From Arctopsyche grandis (Eukaryota > Arthropoda > Insecta > Trichoptera > Hydropsychidae), in NCBI RefSeq assembly GCF_051622035.1, contig NC_135362.1, positions 17,136,501 to 17,200,500 of the forward strand: a stretch of 64,000 nt of DNA, in the 5' to 3' direction. Positions 61,392-64,000 of the stretch are shown here, piece by piece (positions within the stretch are counted from its first letter, which is position 1; every line of letters begins with the position of its first letter). Below the pieces are notes generated by a model, which searched no databases, was not told where the DNA came from, and saw only the letters and a program-made list of their open reading frames with translations. The position numbers and the translations under genes are program-made.

Positions 61392-63840
61392 ATGGCCAAG
61401 ATCGAGATTGACATATTGGAGGGAGCACTCGACGACAGGTGAGCCCGCGTTTGCACTCGACTCTCACTCACGCTCGTACTCGTACTCGAATCCTTCGCTT
61501 CTCGCTTTCGTGCGAATGGCGAATGGCGAATGGCGAATGGCGAGCGAGCAGGGGCGGCGCCCCCTCACCTGTCAACCGAGTGGCGACAGTGGCGCCGCCG
61601 CAATGCCTCTAATTTGCAAACCACCCCTGACCTACATTTACTCCATACATAACCTCAAACCGTCTTTGTTATCTCTTCTGTCACTGCTGCCCCATTTAGC
61701 CAATAAACAATTGAAGCTTCTCGTCTTACGTCCAAGGTTTCCTCTGATATGAAGATTGCAAATGTTTACTTTCCTAGATACCTATTCGAGGTAGACCGAC
61801 ATATGTTGAATTGACTATCAATATTTCGAATTGTACAAATGTAAGGTGACCATTATTTTCAGATTTAAAACCAGGACATTTTATCCAAAAAGATATTTCT
61901 AAATACTTCCATGACAACATTCTTCGACTAAATTTAAAATCATTTACCGTTTGAGATAGAAAACCAATCGTTATGAATACCGGGACATTTTATCCAAAAA
62001 AATGTTTCTAAATACTTCGATGACAACATTCTTCGACCAAATTTAAAATCATTTACCGTTTGAATTAGTACGTTTGAGATAGAAAACCAATCGTTATGAA
62101 CACCAGGACATTTTATCCAAAAAAATGTTTTTAAATACTTCGATGACAACATTTTTCGACTAAATTTAAAATCATTTACCGTTTGAATTAGTACGTTTAA
62201 GATAGAAAACCAATCGTTATGAACACGGTGAAGTAAATACTGGCCAATTAAACTTTTAATATAACATCGGAAAAATAAGTATAAGTATTTTTAAATAATA
62301 AAAATCACAATCAATAGAAATAACATCTGACTATTAATTCTAATACTCACTTTTAGCACAGAATTACTAGATTTTGATTTACAGATGGCAAAATCCAAAA
62401 AACTGAAAAAAAACGCGCATTTTTTTAAGCGCTCTTAACTCCTAAACGAAAGCAAACCAATAAAAATCATTGTCATATTCAAATTTAGTGGTTAAAACTT
62501 AGTAAATATTGAATGGTCTCCACTCTGGTAACTTAAAAACGTAATTTTTTTTATTACAAGGCTAATCGTTCAGGCAATGTTCCTACATTCTTCCGAAACT
62601 TTGCCATTTTGCATGGTTTAATCACCGATACTTTTTAGCATGCAAAAAGAACCCAAGCACCTGAGGCACGCAGTCCCAAAAATCACCCCTGGAGTGTTTT
62701 CGGTGATATTCTGTCCCTGTATTGATATAAGCTTGAGAGTGATTGATAACAGATAATCCCATATCTGAGGAAATGTAGGAGAAACTTATCAAAATAATAA
62801 GATCGTACGAATTAACAATGAACTGGGAACGCCCTTCCTTGACTGGAAGCCACAAAGATGTGCCGTGCCGTTCATTTCATTGTGTTTTCGCCTTTACGGT
62901 TCATGGAATACACAGCATTCATTTCCAATACCAAATTTCGAAGGCATCGAAGTCCCTTTCTCTCTTTTTAAGCGTCCATGTTTTGATCTACATATATTTG
63001 ATTATACAATCTAATTGGGATCACCTGAGATCGCACCAGACGGATTATCGTTTTTCTCGAATATACATAGAACAGTTTACCCATATCTTTGTCAGATTGG
63101 TCATCACCGTTTTCGCTATTCATATTCTTCTTAACATTCTCCTTCTCTTGAGAGTTGACTTCCTCGTAGTCTTTTAAAGCGTTGGACCTTAATGAGAGAT
63201 TCGAATTTGTCAACGATGAGGATTTTTGTTTTGTTTTATATTTATCCCTAGACCTGGGTGCTTACTTTTTATTTCTATTATATGAAGTAGTTCAGCCATT
63301 TCGTCCTCATTGCTGACCATTGACGTTGTGTCATTTGCGAATCTTATATTAGAAATCTTTCTGCCGCCTATTGTTACACCTCCTTTCCATCCGTCCAGTA
63401 CTTTTCTCATTACGTATTCCCTATATATAAATATGAAAGTAATGAGGTAAATCAATTAGTGGATACAATGAGTGTTTTTGGATCCTACATTTTAAATTCG
63501 TTTGATATTCTAAATTCTGCATTTGTACAATTCGAAATTGATTCACAACTGCTGTTTGAAAGATGCTATATTATGTTTTTTAAAAATACGTCTTTTTGAT
63601 TCGATTCTTTTGTAATTTCAGTGGAGATGGTGATCACGAGATGGAACTAGGAATGGTGGAAGAAAATTCTTTCGGTAAGTTTGGATATTTGTGTGCTTGA
63701 TGTATCTGTACTTTATACAACACATATTTTCACGATGTTTTTCGCTTTTTCAGGCAATGACAGTGAAGATAAAAGCCTGAGATCGCAAGCGTTCTTGGAT
63801 TCAGGAGAAGATGATGTCACATATAATTTTAGGGATCCAC
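61392..63840 (+). CDS. Unidentified acidic N-terminus, first three coding exons (partial)
   Basis: Three exons fit together: 61392-61438 (ATG in GCCATGG context, donor GTGAGC), 63622-63674 (donor GTAAGT) and 63754-63840 (donor GTAAGT). Phases agree at both junctions. The joined protein begins MAKIEIDILEGALDDSGDG and includes MELGMVEENSFG and GEDDVTYNFRDP. It is very rich in Asp and Glu with no hydrophobic segment, so this is a soluble leader of a longer protein continuing beyond the window. Many membrane transporters start with such acidic cytosolic tails, but I do not recognise the family and assign no function. Exon 1 lies in a GC-rich, CpG-bearing block typical of a promoter. A 162-bp solo LTR ends 437 bp upstream of the ATG. 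Intron 1 (2.2 kb) holds an RTE fragment and a minisatellite. Confidence 0.7.
61516..61548. repeat. Short GCGAATG tandem repeat
   Basis: Four copies of GAATGGC lie 80 bases after the first-exon donor of the 61392 gene. Confidence 0.85.
61873..62228. repeat. Three-unit minisatellite, unit about 109-123 bp
   Basis: Units begin GGACATTTTATCCAAAAA at 61874, 61983 and 62106. Each contains AAATACTTCGATGACAACAT and ends AACCAATCGTTATGAA. The first unit lacks about 14 bases. It lies in intron 1 of the 61392 gene. Confidence 0.85.
62232..62640. repeat. Related repeat sharing the centre of the 47018 foldback
   Basis: Begins near ACTGGCCAATTAAAC. At 62575-62635 it repeats the CCTACATTCTTCCG ... CATTTTGC core seen at 47306-47372. 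Arms are poorly preserved. Confidence 0.5.
62860..63460 (-). mobile_element. RTE reverse transcriptase fragment in intron 1 of the 61392 gene
   Basis: Minus-strand coding gives YVMRKVLDGWKGGV, IGGRKISNIRFANDT (the RT palm motif, with the usual ADD changed to AND), EDEMAELLHIIE, then after a frameshift NALKDYEEVNS and, further on, a degenerate DAFEIWYWK block. These are successive segments of an RTE reverse transcriptase. The mutated catalytic motif and frameshifts show it is inactive. Confidence 0.85.
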
Positions 63841-64000
63841 GTAAGTCTCTTTATACTTGCCAAATCAAAAAGTGATAGAAAATGCGCGCAAAATGCTATT
63901 TTTTAATTGAGAGTGGTTATCTTTTAAGATTGAATGAGCTATTCATACGTGTGTACAAGAAAATTTAAATAAATCTGAGTATGCTGATAAGCACTATGGA

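Overview
This is nuclear DNA from an insect, probably Lepidoptera or a close relative (Amphiesmenoptera). Genes have short GT-AG introns. The non-coding DNA is very AT-rich and dotted with the palindrome TACATATGTA. The mobile DNA is dominated by RTE-type LINE remnants, tRNA-derived SINEs, Helitron-like ends, foldback elements, a Harbinger derivative and small LTR elements. The order-level assignment is an inference from overall style, not proof.

Layout. 1-25,940 has no coding exon I can recognise and is probably the long second intron of LPGAT1. LPGAT1 (minus strand) shows two coding exons, 33,417-33,430 and 25,941-26,149; the rest would lie left of the window. Inside its first intron, on the same strand, is a complete, intronless plexin A reading frame (27,445-33,336). 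Fumarate hydratase (plus, nine coding exons, 38,394-44,733) follows. Single-exon RUNDC1 (minus, 48,161-49,819) converges on it. The SRP receptor alpha subunit SRPRA (plus, ten coding exons, 52,684-58,314) diverges from RUNDC1. An unidentified acidic protein starts at 61,392 and runs off the right edge.

The genes are housekeeping (TCA cycle, ER targeting, phospholipid acylation) plus one axon-guidance receptor. They share no pathway; what links them is shared promoter space (the plexin/LPGAT1 leader and the RUNDC1-SRPRA divergent pair).

The most interesting signals are two. First, plexin A sits in LPGAT1 intron 1 with a leader whose splice choice could decide which protein is made. Second, a miniature LTR retrotransposon family (162-bp LTRs, 4-bp target duplications) has four insertions here, three of them 395-501 bp upstream of a start codon. 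A nest of two solo LTRs inside an RTE copy and several foldback elements with identifiable ends are also notable.
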